A stretch of 25,467 bases of DNA from DASSFG01 sp035547915 (GCA_035547915.1 DASZTS010000130.1:1-25467); one strand, 5' to 3'. Positions 25,001-25,467 are shown, numbered from the stretch's first letter. Notes: generated by a model not told the origin, from the sequence alone. A program made the numbers and translations.

Positions 25001-25467
25001 ACCTTCACGCCCGCCCCCGGCGTCTTCGGTTCGACGACCGTCACGATCTACGCTCAGAACAACGGCGGCACGGCCAACGGTGGTCAAAACACGTCGGCGC
25101 CGCAAACGTTCCAGATCACGATCGACAAGGTCAATTTCCCGCCGACGGTCACCAACCCGCTGCCGGCCGTCACGGTCAACGAACAGACTCAGGCGTTCGA
25201 CCAGGTGTTCAGCGACCTGTCGCAGATCTTCAGCGATGTGAACCCTGGCGATCAGCTTTCGCTTTCGATTGCCGGCGACACGAACCCGGGTCTGGTGACC
25301 GCCAGTCTGTCGTCGACGAACCCAGCCACGGCCCAGTTGACGCTCAATTTCTTGCCGGATGTCTTCGGAACGGCCAGCATCGATCTGCGGGCCACCAACG
25401 ACTTCGGCGGCACGGCCGACGACATCATCTCCGTGACGGTGAACCAGGTGAACCTGCCGCCGTCGTT
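998..25467 (+). CDS. Giant modular planctomycete extracellular protein (3' truncated, at least 8,156 aa)
   Basis: One frame runs without a stop from ATG 998 to the window edge (8,156 codons plus two bases); coding sense and repeat phase stay consistent throughout, which argues against frameshifts. Approximate residue order: basic N-terminus with FERFEERTLLTG (48-59); beta-sandwich head (60-420); metzincin-like domain (422-556); PPC-like domain (577-802); beta-helix A (987-1933); PPC-like domains 2 and 3 (2129-2637); possible propeller region (about 2670-3540); MAM-like sandwich (3544-3771); beta-helix B (4155-4524); Ig/cadherin-like units (4525-5068); ten tandem units (5069-6892); cadherin-like repeats (6893 to the edge). 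It is rich in Gly, Ala, Ser, Thr and Asn and almost without Cys, as expected of an exported protein. I infer an adhesin or matrix protein with an N-terminal protease-like domain. I see no RTX nonapeptides and no C-terminal anchor; the C-terminus is outside the window. No specific homologue is recognised. Confidence 0.93.
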   Translation, partial: MGSWFKGDGRFPRRSSGTRRRRNTVRGLDSHHAEQVGRPRRDRRELRFERFEERTLLTGSGPALISIIPNDGQLLQPGATVSDDPTQLTFRFLLSAGETLNPNTLTGIQLERSGGDGVFDANDRTVPYGGNDVAITPGYIGIDPAQPNQVDMSFSSPLPDDLYQITVVGAGAGALTDSAATPFNGGSNYVLDFRLQLGPQVLSVVPQPVTRNSNGVLTPANNEVDVYFNEPVATLPGQPNALNPNQFELIDTQNTVNTTDDATFYPTSVSYDPLNNEARLIFGHSLDSLGGTTGDTAGALRLRIGNTYTEPVTAPLSVPGLTPFTDGTFANATTLASVVGPTSSGVAPALPSSILQSSTPDQQADEQTVQFTGDLIQQTDLDGLVFPGGLADPGHRDIPAGQDATSPPDENHVYGTAAGSASLMTYAFPTIYGDDPTTGKPLTNQITPTEEQTVREIFQLWSYYTGYSFVEVSGGPNNTGTGANITVAVGDPRADDPTLPPVGGFSGPVAIINAADITDAGLYGSSFMTTAMHEIGHDLGLPHDDNSPPDTVMNGGAESTQPADGAQGLFPGLADVTNLQFTSEPTSNQIDLYKFTVDSSGTLNAETVAQRLPSVSQLNSLLTLYEEFNDLSLPSSGASAVSGDTFTIESTLVNGSTVSKTFQFVQIPNNANPPPAGTLIGGNVEVPFKTGDSQSTLASTVVSAIESQNLNVTATIGSGFIQLGGPNVVTTTGTTVAQSLSQQEIARNDDYYGEDSFASLAVQPGIYYAAVTASGNDQFNPDVADSGWGGNTSGDYNLLLTFKPQATQPLTDPGLSLFVPAAGASAFPSSGQANYPYSFTLTDTNQSTGQPVTETITFYNGSVAPANTAGHINVQLVSTDTQESIVGKLIAALQTAISPAFGNFNSLNYNLVDIGNGRIEVGGASSTSIVVDPQWQVGQGLPNLTGKTSDSFPLVLWGTTNPQPLVGNSGPGGTGAYDFWFNVGPTVYVDKAAPGGGTGSAASPYNTINAALQNSAVVNAAANGQEVNVRLEPNAHATLAIAATANGIVGTTSTVKGQTFQVVAGAYTFNFEFVASNSANNGAPLPDGNLAVYIGSTPNPSSSLVQSAIAAALNNATLTKNGRTVALSTSNGVANGADGGDVTVTTEIDGTATSNNDGNYYYVYLFQGQQPITVNYQTGVAGQLGVFSSPAPANAVTTPFSKPIAGVQQPFIQVNSPVGTTGNTNNLPYLVGTDQFGNLLPDDSPANSILQLPKNTVLTVDPGVVVKLRQANIEAGSSAVNIDDSQSAIQVLGIPGEQPVFTSYNDDTIGTEQVHPGVIAAPGDWGGLVFNNDSDLETLGIFLSSVNEATIDYGGGRVVVNGLPGNYDSVYLSTARAAVTNDLIINGAGAAISANPNSFENTLFGQDLTIAVNQSGIASLPGQTFAIGTVNFEFTTNGVVSPNFTAININGMTTATQVANAIKSAINQYVLTTTNPSGQVEVIDEAQSLGSLVTMPNSPTFSNGTTALTFTADSFSADYERFGPDVHGNMLTTGSSTTAGVAFNNPNNTSQQLGLVFPGKAQDTVGGILVRIATNAGQSLDTLDVSAVFAATDIPYVLQENLLITGNTGGNEIINGINVARLAGQLLVEPGVVVKLAGSRVEAQSGANVIAEGTAAEPIVFTSVNDPRYGGGGTFDTANSGATVAPLPGDWAGFYFWPTSNGSFDHTIITFGGGSSAIEGGFADFDVIEIHQAKVRIADSLLEDNAGSGSGSSRNGRLTSDASTIYVLGAQPVIVNNVIEYNAGAALSADVDSFGTEQVPDWGRQTGPLDAFTQFNNNYGPLVALNELDDNFINGMVVRGGELEAQDIWDDTDIVYVVEGTVTVPNFQSVGGLRIQSSATQSLVIKMMPGAGFDASGSPGDITDRIGGEIQIIGTPNHPVVITSYRDNTVGAGITPSDQPDNETVPGPVEKSAGSIYTVNGTPVASNGIFVAPPTTSLAGAPAVPVQNALAAAANGGTIASATYYYKVTAFNASGESIGSNEQSIAVSGPTGVVTVSWNAAAGASGYKIYRGTVAGGENVLVGTVGATTTFTDLGNGAAPGDWNSVLLDQYSNDRNVAMIDQSTAGPTPATAQSLGGLAPNQQSGDDNLRLGFQVNGYLATPSEVDTYTFQGTAGTQVWVTVTNTSSALDSVVELVDANGNVLARSDDANAEQQDADANGDPLQAGPLLSSVLPGNLAQPIQDGTTGAAGLGLEDFWSTNAADPGFRVTLPGTAGTTNNYYVRVYSKGPSGPPPSTSTAGSGVTAPSGLTASASNTGGGILSGTYYYAVTAVTAAGETTASLSTPTLVTGPNGSVSLSWSAGTSSGNPITDYKIYRSSAPFGSIIPNQYYDLLAIVPATQTTYTDKGVNLTYLPDSATPGATSHGLTGGEYELQVRLQQMVEVPGSAVTNADIRFATNGIDVEGLPAHSPLIANTSVAAGGAATQTASQQLGDLLTTDTSSLNAAGNLGSPTSVQWYTFNLTYAQIQAIGGFSGGAKTWSTVFDVGYADGLTRPDTEIAVYDSNMNLIYLGRNSNVPDQQPPPTPGTTLGADNGDLSHSSDGQNDPYIGPVQLPTGIPGSAQTYYVAIGSNATLPQAVDALFNPASTNYTVRLEPIDSTARVVEDHIGTEGGMTGQDPSTLTPLFGNSTGQASGSELTHSGLNPAGDYTVKNTGTTGTISTAGYQQLDSYATPFNLADVTLYVTNGRSGETSSPGTNPGGGSNLLTFNPFTGQQETDQGGIGSQGVGVNDIAMQTNGQLYAMATGDGDGSTNLIQVNTGTAGSSTVVGNAGITTFYDNPTSTTQPNFSAANAGIQFDAMSYVYNNGQNNSPLLFAVGHRDPSFDDNAAEAVSNNLFYELNPATGSSEGFIIPSVAAPDYNNPMATTGNTFGLAPVVDVVAATNSTQDVVDSITGYSPAPTTVTLKKTGAANSTTFEMDSGPEVDFFQPTSASPTTFPTVATLAVPPGPAAGTVMTNASYFRGGEFFSLNDPTAVVPTTDTFEFVNTGFVMVLTNPLTAADEHDTFTITDANGTSKVFELVLGSDKVNNPANIGVQYTVGSAVNTQIQQIINGINLGGLAVTATQTASGVNRIEITNATTAGPLVMTGNEFFFETPTIPNAGQTAIDFTENETLAALQTSIISAVNGIFSNGQITANVSVDGSRMAFLGSNGNPVLGDLSTGMVDNVDPSGQTFTGLHTGFTYVPGTDNGVKPGDVRVPYKMSDDGQTIAKDLATVINAQFGPNTATVQLISAAPVVYGVALTGTVNGSDSTVSPFTFVGNNGGGGEITGLASFPSNQNNPGTPYADPGNLYAVTDTGGLYQVNYSPLNPNQTTNLNPNPATLTFLKTLVEPVGDTNPGQPIVFHGLTNGPPNVENGAYQNDLFALSESGVMYCIDMNPSSPTYLQLLPVFQGSGGADSRQSFIDLKLDESVNAAFGGLAFSTLDYNLWHVTDTNADPNQGILTAPDQSRNGTSPNKTPGSGDSFYFGLQPFSTTANTPGSALPVSSEDYNSATYAGGTNPYNTYDLPGGAYGSLTTNTFSLTGYNTGDQPTLYFDYYLDAGGQYNVKNTAPQAFSSARVFISPDGGKTWQLVATNDTALAATNTTGKPDPTTQMPHYQSLNSQTELASKAVDPRQQVQPLWDVNATNTTTGWRQARIDLSNYVGDSNLELRFDFSSFGSTYNPNSPGNYAQGPTTYPPNNTPPTAASTSLSFENSFGNYFSAGRGQNIDHGGWYVDNIIVGFAGRGEMVTGDPANVGSSFFNVPVDNSPLAPTQILNGPYELEIRRGAEFGTTIDAQKSDISLNTVYNINDRLDPSFSLSTDFSETPIPTVASSVASWNFTGLQATTDGQGELTVSLNVQMTADPNVPIAQGGLPGTNLTKASTFTVSIPQLSGGLSFSRTMTVNNPANGQPQGQSVTAQFILTAAQMAQLTAAGNFTLQVNATQNVDSEKLGIVAASARLDYTPFAEHQEFMIDDGGHEKTFEFVANGDSVSSPGNVPIVYTSAAGGITQARTLPQQMANAIIAAINSVFNLNTFTVSAQETGSESYQGGLGDPSIPSGAAGLIELFGAQNIINGGPVAGPTGNKYTSYGSANKMDANYFAPGVLSGENRFVTEYNQDQLSIQYTADFGDYSIPQPQGAVILYGNKISNAQDSGILVEASPRGQIVGPQVIFAGGGGNGATAIANVNAAGQVTSITITNPGTGYTSPPVVSVSGGGSGAVLGTATLNGFGVGFVPVLNGGFGYPQGDNNASFPHQGAVVNTPALNSDELVPGVVIINNLIYGIASTGTGITFAGDPDLGNSTAAVPFGRIVNNTIYGGYTFTSGSTPPQKTPVGTGISVANNASPTMLNNIIAGLATGINVDASSQGLASKPVLGETLFQNNASNGNYGTGSFSIQLQPTDPLFINASTNPGTANFYLKEGSKAIDSSINSLVDRIEIDNPATSLGLWGANAAANPPKTANSPIEAPLVDLYGQTRVPDPNVSPFPGLGNNVFIDRGAIERVDNPSVGLTASLLTPNPAGPDNLSTAPNTDFIRGESLSEFTIELSDGTGPGAYDASVLADRIDVVRDGVLLTSGVDYFFTYDNNNHIIHLVAASGVWLNGYQYDIYLSNGNNSGAFDPYNVSSTPGAITDLAGNNLEANEPSGYTHFRVLLAFDGNTAPVIDMPSIQQMSQAYDATLVANSPSSPIPAIGSIYENDPPSGPFTPNPLEYPNLPAGSSYVIFSQALGDPITVYDVDANGGMETVTLTANTGTFTLSADGIASLASISGAFYEYLDSNNNIVPGPTGTLVIHAPLGDPLPETAGINAALDGLVYMPDANFDSTAFGTPATFTITVNDDGNSPPPALATPANVSFNVIAVNTPPTTSLNGATITTPPGLTFTTGEDVPLVFSAASNNQIDINDSDVENLTLSQGDVNTNAVNGVLTNPLYTADIYEERITLIVTSNANIPPVPVSPGQITLGSVTGLTFVNGSKNGTTTLDFTGTLSAIDAAVSTLTYTESPEFSGQVALTFFTNDNGHAGVGPSPSFLPAGQQLTDTETITINVTQDNDAPTLNSSATFTFGSIPEDAGTTNNPGNGPIDPPLNIDSMLLSALPGSVTFPAVGATPGIAVTAADTTNGAWYYSINGGTTWTILPAVSNTNALLLSDTDDLQFVPNHEYFGTSTIKFVAWDGTVDALTGTVDVHGTTINLTTRGSGQSWPFSSYATPATATLTINAGDDAPKLTASNVTLTAMMEDISSAADSGVQIKSSSIGGIVKISSDAIAEGGALGIAVVGVSQTTNGVWQWSTDDVNWNTIATTTSLSTALLLDGNDWVRFLPNTEFSDAVISPAVPTLNFVGWDETWDAITGKADPASTPAKPTIVNLTLATSDPGGSLPFSESPVATLPLQQATAQFPVTAAMDAPKLLALSGNLTAIPENIGSGGNEPTDTGFQISASAGLGSFIKINAADGKVGIAVTGVDDTNGQWQWSTDDSTWHAISTSTTSVVVPTFSSALLLDGSDYIRFLPNLEFSDAVGTAPTISFAAWDETPDALNPGAAADLASTPTQLTVVDLSKATSDPGGTLPFSESSPGTLPIQTAKVTLPVTAAMDAPSLTSTTITLASIPEDIGSGGNEPADNGFQISSAANGLAGDIKINAVDGTLGVAITGVDNSNGVWQWSTDDKNWNTIASTTSTSTALLLDGSDWMRFLPNLEFSDAVGTAPTFSFAAWDESPDALNPGDAADIPSTPTQLTIVNLTKATSDPGGTLPFSEHPVGTLPVQIAKVTLPVTPAMDAPSLTTAAITLASIPENIGSGGNEPADNGFLISSAASGLANYIHLVDIDAKLGIAVTGVDDTHGTWQWSTDDTNWNTIPTTTTFSSALLLDGSDYLRFLPNLEFSDAVGTAPTFSFAAWDETPDALNPGAAADVPSTPMQLTIVNLSKATSDPGGTLPFSEHPTGTLPIQTATVTLPVTPAKDAPSLTSTTITLPSIPEDIGSGGKEPPDNGFQISNTTSGLGGYIKLNDVDGKIGIAVTGVDDSNGQWQWSTDDTTWHPISTSTSSVVIPTMSSALLLDGSDYLRFLPNLEFNDAVGTAPTISFAAWDETPDALNPGAAPDVASTPTQLTIANLTGVSDPGGTLPFSESSPGVVPIQTATAKLPVTPALDAPSLTQTTITLASIPENIGSGGNEPPDNGFQISSAASGLANYIHLVDVNAKLGIAVTGVDDSNGTWQWSTDDKNWNTIATTTSTSAALLLDGSDWLRFLPNLEFNDLVGTAPTFTFAAWDQTPDALNPGAATDVPSTPTQLTVVNLTKATSDPGGTLPFSESPVGTLPIQTAKVTLPVTPSLDAPSLTKTDITVGSILEDAGSGGNQPADNGFQISSAANGLASYIKLVDVNAKLGIAITHVDDSHGTWQWSADDLNWNTITASPAAALLLDGSAWLRFLPNLEFSDATGAAPTFTFAAWDQTPDALNPGAATDVPSTPTQPTFVNLTKATSDPGGTLPFSESPVGTLPIQTATVTLPVTPALDAPSLSQTTITLGSIPEDAGLGGGEPPDPGFQISNAAGGLSSYIVLRDPDGKVGVAVTGVDDSHGTWQWSTNGTNWNTIPTTTSLSAALLLDGSDWLRFLPKQEFSDALGTPPTFTFAAWDETPDALNAGAAADVPSTPTHLTIVNLSGVSDPGGTLPFSESTPGVVPIQTATATIPVIAADDAPLLDSVDPVHFAAILENAGTGQPGAPSTPAGSSVLAMLTSDSPAVANVMTLRAVGATYGIAVTGLTQTNNGTWQFSLNGGANWTSFSSLPTGVSSTSALLLSSTDFVRFLPNANFSGGDAGDTADGGAPTLTFVAWDDTYDIATSGNDVHGTQVAVSQSVTGLTSSPFSSNSATASLVVHFVNDAPTFVVSGNPAAVNEDSGTVSVPGFAVVSPSQNIPPETNEAGESITSHVLSDNNPGLFAVAPAIVYVAGNNSGTLVYTLNPNVSGTATVTLDLQDNGGTAFGGQDTSAPQTFTITANFVNDPPSFTLPNTTVSANEDSGPQIVQGFATKISPSQNYPPEANEAGQTVHFSIVSDSDPSLFAVAPAIDASGALTYQFAPNQSGTATISVEAVDNGGTANGGQDTSAPQTFSITANFVNDPPSFTLPSATVSVNEDTGAHTVTSFATNVSPSPNFPPEANEAVQTVHFNVLSDSNPGLFAVAPAITYVSGNSTGTLTFTLNPNASGTAQIVIDAQDNGGTANGGHDTSSQQSFTITSNFVNDAPSFSLGQTTASNEKSATVASGSTGEVTLAWAAVPGATGYNIYRGTSPGQENILAGTVSGGITNFLDVGSNNVDIGSPATINTAGLSVPVLTSLTAGTVGGALSAGTYYYEVTAIGPTNTLPAVNEGTGQHLITDFATDISPSQNYPPEANEAGQTVHFNVVTDTNPGLFAAAPSIDTGGDLTYTLLPNVSGTATITVDLQDNGGTANGGHDTSATQTFTINVLFVNQAPTFQIPGNPPAVNENTGAVTVPLFAVVSPSQSVPPQANESTQSITSHIVSDSNPGLFLVPPAVTYVSGNNSGTLTYTLNPNVSGTATISMDLQDNGGTANGGHDTSSQQTFTVTVNFVNEAPSFSLNVTPPATNTAGIAAPVLAAPVPNATGGVLANGTYFYVITATTAAGETVAGNEQSVAVTGPTGAVSLQWSAVTGATGYDIYRGTSSGGEIRIGAVSGSAITSFVDTGGAASAAPPAANTAGVSPPVQATPVAGAAGGTLATGTYDYVITATTTAGETTPSNEQSVAVTGPAGEVTLSWNAVAGVTGYNIYRGTSSGGENVLIGSVSATSLTFVDNGGLPAVIANENSGAHTVSGFATHVSASSSYPAAANEASQTVHFVVASDTDPALFTAPPTIDASGNLTYSLATNASGTATIGIEAVDNGGTANGGQNTSQPASFTITANFVNNPPSFTRGPSPVVNENSGQTTIANWATKISPGQGANEQGLSVNFVVTAANTALFTAGGQPAVSPTGTLTFTPAPGVFGSTTVTIYAQNNGGTANGGQNTSAPQTFQITIDKVNFPPTVTNPLPAVTVNEQTQAFDQVFSDLSQIFSDVNPGDQLSLSIAGDTNPGLVTASLSSTNPATAQLTLNFLPDVFGTASIDLRATNDFGGTADDIISVTVNQVNLPPS
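1133..1174 (+). other. Planctomycete extracellular-protein N-terminal motif (in giant CDS)
   Basis: Residues 46-59 read LRFERFEERTLLTG. This matches the planctomycete L-E-x-L-E-x-R-x-L-L type motif found near the start of many predicted extracellular proteins of the phylum (Pfam Planc_extracel type, from memory). It follows about 45 residues with roughly 15 arginines and no classical hydrophobic signal core. The motif is thought to mark export; the mechanism is not established. Confidence 0.8.
1175..2020 (+). other. N-terminal beta-sandwich head (in giant CDS)
   Basis: Residues 60 to about 340 read as two or more Ig-like beta-sandwiches. Landmarks are ALISIIPNDGQ, LERSGGDGVFDANDRTVPYG, LPDDLYQITVVG, QVLSVVPQPVTR and EVDVYFNEPV. 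The VYFNEPV strand resembles the bacterial Ig-like fold in which a 'fact/function' strand follows a Thr/Pro-rich linker. Similar heads precede protease and beta-helix regions in other planctomycete surface proteins (recollection, not checked). Confidence 0.55.
2261..2665 (+). other. Metzincin-like zinc metalloprotease domain (in giant CDS)
   Basis: The domain opens with SLMTYAFPTIYG and EEQTVREIFQLWSYYTGYSF, resembling the first strand and helix of matrixin and serralysin catalytic domains. The zinc site is AMHEIGHDLGLPHDD, giving His533, Glu534, His537, Gly540 and His543, the full HExxHxxGxxH signature. Met553 in DTVMNGG, ten residues after the third His, fits a Met-turn at matrixin-like spacing. 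All key residues are present, so it is probably active. I see no cysteine-switch propeptide; the upstream head has no Cys. About 135 residues is somewhat short for the family. Substrate unknown; self-processing or matrix remodelling are possibilities. Confidence 0.8.
2726..3403 (+). other. PPC-like domain 1, interrupted by a TFEF module (in giant CDS)
   Basis: NQIDLYKFTVDSSG and LNSLLTLYEEFN form the first half, and ARNDDYYGEDSFASL, PGIYYAAVTASGND and SGDYNLLLTF the second half of a bacterial pre-peptidase C-terminal (PPC) type sandwich. The expected junction between the 'LTLY' and 'ARNDDYY' strands is occupied by about 90 residues of a separate module (2924-3196). Confidence 0.65.
2924..3196 (+). 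repeat. TFEF module 1 (in giant CDS)
   Basis: Starts GDTFTIESTLVNG, then KTFQFV, GGNVEVPFKTGDSQ, VVSAIESQNLNVTATI and IQLGGPNVV. The order T-F-x-I, T-F-x-F, G-N-V-x-V-P, an A-I helix, then a T-A/I-x-L strand pair is shared with modules 2-5 and 8. It sits inside PPC-like domain 1. I do not recognise a named family. Confidence 0.6.
3506..3793 (+). repeat. TFEF module 2 (in giant CDS)
   Basis: Starts YSFTLTDTNQSTG and continues ETITFYNGSV, GHINVQLVSTDTQ, VGKLIAALQTAI and GRIEVGGASS. It separates the end of PPC-like domain 1 from the conserved YDFWFNV strand at about 3926-3946. It is more diverged than modules 1 and 3. Confidence 0.5.
4166..4435 (+). repeat. TFEF module 3, inserted in beta-helix A (in giant CDS)
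   Basis: Reads GQTFQVVAGAYTFNFEFVAS, GNLAVYIGSTPNPSS, VQSAIAAALNNATL and TVALSTSNG. The flanking sequence is helix-like (VNVRLEPNAHA before, YYYVYLFQGQQPITVNYQ after), so the module seems to sit in a loop of the helix. Confidence 0.6.
5261..5490 (+). repeat. TFEF module 4, inserted in beta-helix A (in giant CDS)
   Basis: Reads GQTFAIGTVNFEFTTNG, FTAININGMTTATQ, VANAIKSAINQYVL and GQVEVIDEAQSLG. The helix sequence ISANPNSFENTLFG precedes it and SADYERFGPDVHGNML follows it. In planctomycete beta-helices that I recall, those two stretches lie close together, which supports insertion. Confidence 0.6.
6914..7231 (+). repeat. FN3-like module 1 (in giant CDS)
   Basis: Residues 1973-2078: ATYYYKVTAFNASGES, GSNEQSIAVSGPTG, VTVSWNAAAGASGYKIYRGT and NVLVGTVGATTTFTDLG. 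The Y-Y-x-V-T-A, S-W, G-Y-x-I-Y-R-G pattern is fibronectin-III-like. It falls directly before PGDWNSVLLDQYSNDRN, a conserved continuation of the preceding helix, so it is probably an insertion. Confidence 0.7.
7382..8254 (+). other. PPC-like domain 2, interrupted by an FN3-like module (in giant CDS)
   Basis: EVDTYTFQGTAGTQVWVTV, LDSVVELVDANGNVLARSDD and NNYYVRVYSKGP form the first part of a PPC-type sandwich. The closing strand GLTGGEYELQVRLQQ appears only after about 125 FN3-like residues (7832-8209). Confidence 0.7.
7832..8209 (+). repeat. FN3-like module 2, inserted in PPC-like domain 2 (in giant CDS)
   Basis: Residues 2279-2404: APSGLTASASN, GTYYYAVTAVTAAGETT, VTGPNGSVSLSWSAG and ITDYKIYRSS. 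It lies between the last-but-one and final strands of the PPC-like fold. Confidence 0.7.
8462..8908 (+). other. PPC-like domain 3 (in giant CDS)
   Basis: SVQWYTFNLTYAQIQ, TWSTVFDVGYADGLTRPDTE, IAVYDSNMNLIYLGRNS and TYYVAIGSNATLP with NYTVRLEPID at the end. The order resembles a PPC sandwich (tYtF...D.ei.vYD..g.l...n...YyV.vg....Y.v.l) and here appears uninterrupted. Confidence 0.5.
9010..11600 (+). other. Possible beta-propeller region with further TFEF-like units (in giant CDS)
   Basis: Short blade-like stretches recur: DVTLYVTNGRSG, GQLYAMATGDGDGSTNL, SPLLFAVGHRDPS, NLYAVTDTGGLYQVNY, DLFALSESGVMYCIDM and GLAFSTLDYNLWHVTDT. The L-Y/F-A-V/L-T pattern suggests a propeller, but I cannot count blades securely. 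TFEF-like units occupy the middle (about 10,112-10,870). The only cysteine I noticed in the protein is Cys3413 at 11234-11236. Confidence 0.35.
10112..10375 (+). repeat. TFEF module 5 (in giant CDS)
   Basis: Reads HDTFTITDANGTSKVFELVL, NIGVQYTVGSAVN, IQQIINGINLGGLAVTATQT and VNRIEITNATTA. Two partial, more diverged copies (modules 6 and 7) follow at about 10,420-10,580 (TAIDFTENETLAALQTSII) and 10,650-10,840 (GDVRVPYKMSDDGQTIAKDL), giving a small cluster. Confidence 0.55.
11627..12310 (+). other. MAM / immune-inhibitor-A-like beta-sandwich (in giant CDS)
   Basis: Residues 3544-3771: NTFSLTGYNTGDQPTLYFDY, SARVFISPDGGKTWQLVATN, GWRQARIDLSNYVGDSNLEL, RFDFSSFGS and HGGWYVDNIIVGFAGRGEM. The S-x-D-G-G-x-T-W, D-L-S-x-Y-x-G and G-G-W-Y-x-D-x-I-x-V landmarks fit the MAM-like domain of immune inhibitor A type proteins, usually a binding module. 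Confidence 0.65.
12965..13190 (+). repeat. TFEF module 8 (in giant CDS)
   Basis: Reads QEFMIDDGGHEKTFEFVANG, GNVPIVYTSAAGG, MANAIIAAINSVFNLNTFTV and SAQETGSES. It retains the diagnostic TFEF, GNVP and AIIAAI elements and lies between the MAM-like part and beta-helix B. Confidence 0.6.
13460..14569 (+). other. Right-handed beta-helix segment B (in giant CDS)
   Basis: Residues 4155-4524 show helical-rung motifs: GAVILYGNKISNAQDSGILV, PGVVIINNLIYGIASTGTGI, PFGRIVNNTIYGGYTF, GTGISVANNASPTMLNNII and AGLATGINVDASSQ. It ends with DPLFINAST, GSKAIDSSINSLVDR and VFIDRGAIERVD, a typical closing sequence of such helices. It is interrupted at about 13,559-13,810 by a glycine-rich module. Confidence 0.7.
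13559..13810 (+). repeat. Glycine-rich GTGYTSPP module in beta-helix B (in giant CDS)
   Basis: Reads VIFAGGGGNGATAIANV, VTSITITNPGTGYTSPPVV and VSGGGSGAVLGTATL, then a degenerate repeat GFVPVLNGGFGYPQGD. This resembles short beta-repeats with 'GxGYTSxPxVxxSGGG' found in adhesins and phage tail proteins. It lies between ILVEASPRG and FPHQGAVV, both helix-like. Confidence 0.55.
14570..16201 (+). other. Ig-like and cadherin-like units before the tandem array (in giant CDS)
   Basis: An Ig-like stretch (RIDVVRDGVLLTSGVDYFFT, YQYDIYLSNGNNSG, DLAGNNLEANEPSGYTHFRV) is followed by two cadherin/CHDL-like units. Landmarks are VTLTANTGTFTLSADGIASL, LDGLVYMPDANFDS and FTITVNDDGNSPPP in the first, and ITLGSVTGLTFVNGSKNGT, LSAIDAAVSTLTYTESPEFS and TFFTNDNGHAG in the second. 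Confidence 0.55.
16202..21673 (+). repeat. Ten tandem repeats of about 169-188 aa (in giant CDS)
   Basis: Units start at the D-A-P triplet at 16202, 16709, 17255, 17819, 18368, 18917, 19481, 20030, 20573 and 21119, giving lengths of 169, 182, 188, 183, 183, 188, 183, 181, 182 and 185 residues. Conserved blocks in order: SIPENIGSGGNEP, ISSAASGLA, LGIAVTGVDD, GTWQWSTDD, NWNTI, ALLLDGSDWLRFLPNLEF, FAAWDETPDALNPG, STPTQLTIVNLT, SDPGGTLPFSES and PIQTAKVTLPVT. The W-Q-W-S, L-R-F-x-P-N and A-W-D blocks recur in adhesin repeats of several bacteria. The first and last units are diverged; the middle seven are very similar in DNA as well as protein. Confidence 0.9.
22775..23110 (+). repeat. Split FN3-like module inside a cadherin-like repeat (in giant CDS)
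   Basis: The C-terminal half of an FN3-like module comes first: TTASNEKSATVASGSTGEVT, LAWAAVPGATGYNIYRGT, ENILAGTVSGG (to about 22963). A short linker follows, then the N-terminal half: PATINTAGLSVPVLTSLTAG and GALSAGTYYYEVTAIGP (22982-23110). The cadherin-like unit then resumes at NTLPAVNEGTG. Module halves were assigned by comparison with the complete copies at 23831-24470. Confidence 0.75.
23831..24470 (+). repeat. Tandem FN3-like modules 3 and 4 inside a cadherin-like repeat (in giant CDS)
   Basis: Two similar modules, 327 bases (109 residues) apart, each read NTAG, GTYxYVITATTxAGET, NEQSVAVTGP, WxAVxGxTGYxIYRGTSSGG and a closing F-V-D. They lie between APSFSLNV and IANENSGAHTVSGFATHVSA, i.e. 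within the first strands of a cadherin-like unit, at the same place as the split module upstream. Confidence 0.8.

Larger units (their letters stand above)
21674..25467 (+). repeat. Cadherin-like tandem repeats of about 120 aa, two interrupted (in giant CDS)
   Basis: Each unit runs from V-N-D-x-P-S-F through V-x-E-D/N-S/T-G, GFATxISPSQNYPPEANEA, QTVHF, DSNPGLFAVAPAI, GTLTYTLNPNVSGTATI and DNGGTANGGxDTSAPQTFTI. The N of the opening V-N falls at 21671, 22034, 22385, 22751, 23435, 23798, 24794, 25133 and 25448. Normal spacing is 113-122 residues. The 22751 and 23798 units are stretched to 228 and 332 residues by FN3-like insertions. Such units are common in giant bacterial adhesins; the array continues beyond the window. 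Confidence 0.85.

Noticed and set aside
998..25467. RTX calcium-binding nonapeptides for type I secretion
   Set aside because: I looked for GGxGxDxL/U-type repeats and found none; GGGGNGAT at about 13,580 is part of a different glycine-rich unit.
16202..25467. CRISPR-like or satellite DNA interpretation of the repeats
   Set aside because: Repeat units are 340-564 bases, all multiples of three, in one continuous frame with protein-level conservation, so they are coding repeats.

Overview
The window is high-GC DNA that I read as the genome of a planctomycete (Planctomycetota, possibly Pirellulales; the order is inference). The evidence is an N-terminal FERFEERTLLTG motif of the planctomycete extracellular-protein type, a DUF4214-type C-terminus on the neighbouring gene, and a surface-protein architecture typical of that phylum. 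I see no mobile element, CRISPR array, tRNA or rRNA.

Layout. Positions 2-280 are the 3' end of a plus-strand gene ending in a DUF4214-like domain. Positions 281-997 form an intergenic region with no convincing gene; it holds a palindrome just after the upstream stop, two GC-rich hairpins (the second followed by five Ts, a candidate terminator), and a weak promoter-like pair. From 998 to the right edge, one plus-strand reading frame stays open for 24,470 bases (8,156 complete codons) with no stop. It is by far the main content of the window and is easily missed because its stop lies outside. Nearly every other long open frame, on both strands, is a shadow of it.

The giant protein reads, in order: a very basic N-terminus with the export-type motif; a beta-sandwich head; a compact metzincin-like protease domain (HExxHxxGxxH plus a Met-turn); a PPC-like domain; right-handed beta-helix segment A; a second and third PPC-like domain; a region of possible beta-propeller character; a MAM/immune-inhibitor-A-like sandwich; beta-helix segment B; Ig/cadherin-like units; ten tandem units of about 169-188 residues; and a run of about 120-residue cadherin-like repeats reaching the window edge.

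The most striking feature is nesting. At least five copies of a recurrent ~75-95-residue 'TFEF' module, several FN3-like modules and one glycine-rich 'GTGYTSPP' module sit inside loops or at boundaries of the older domains rather than between them. One FN3-like module appears as a C-terminal half followed by an N-terminal half, embedded in a cadherin-like repeat. The ten-unit array shows a three-unit super-repeat with mosaic sharing. Together these suggest a giant exported adhesin or matrix protein, with one apparent protease domain near its N-terminus, that has grown by domain insertion and internal recombination. Function, localisation and the true C-terminus cannot be settled from this window.
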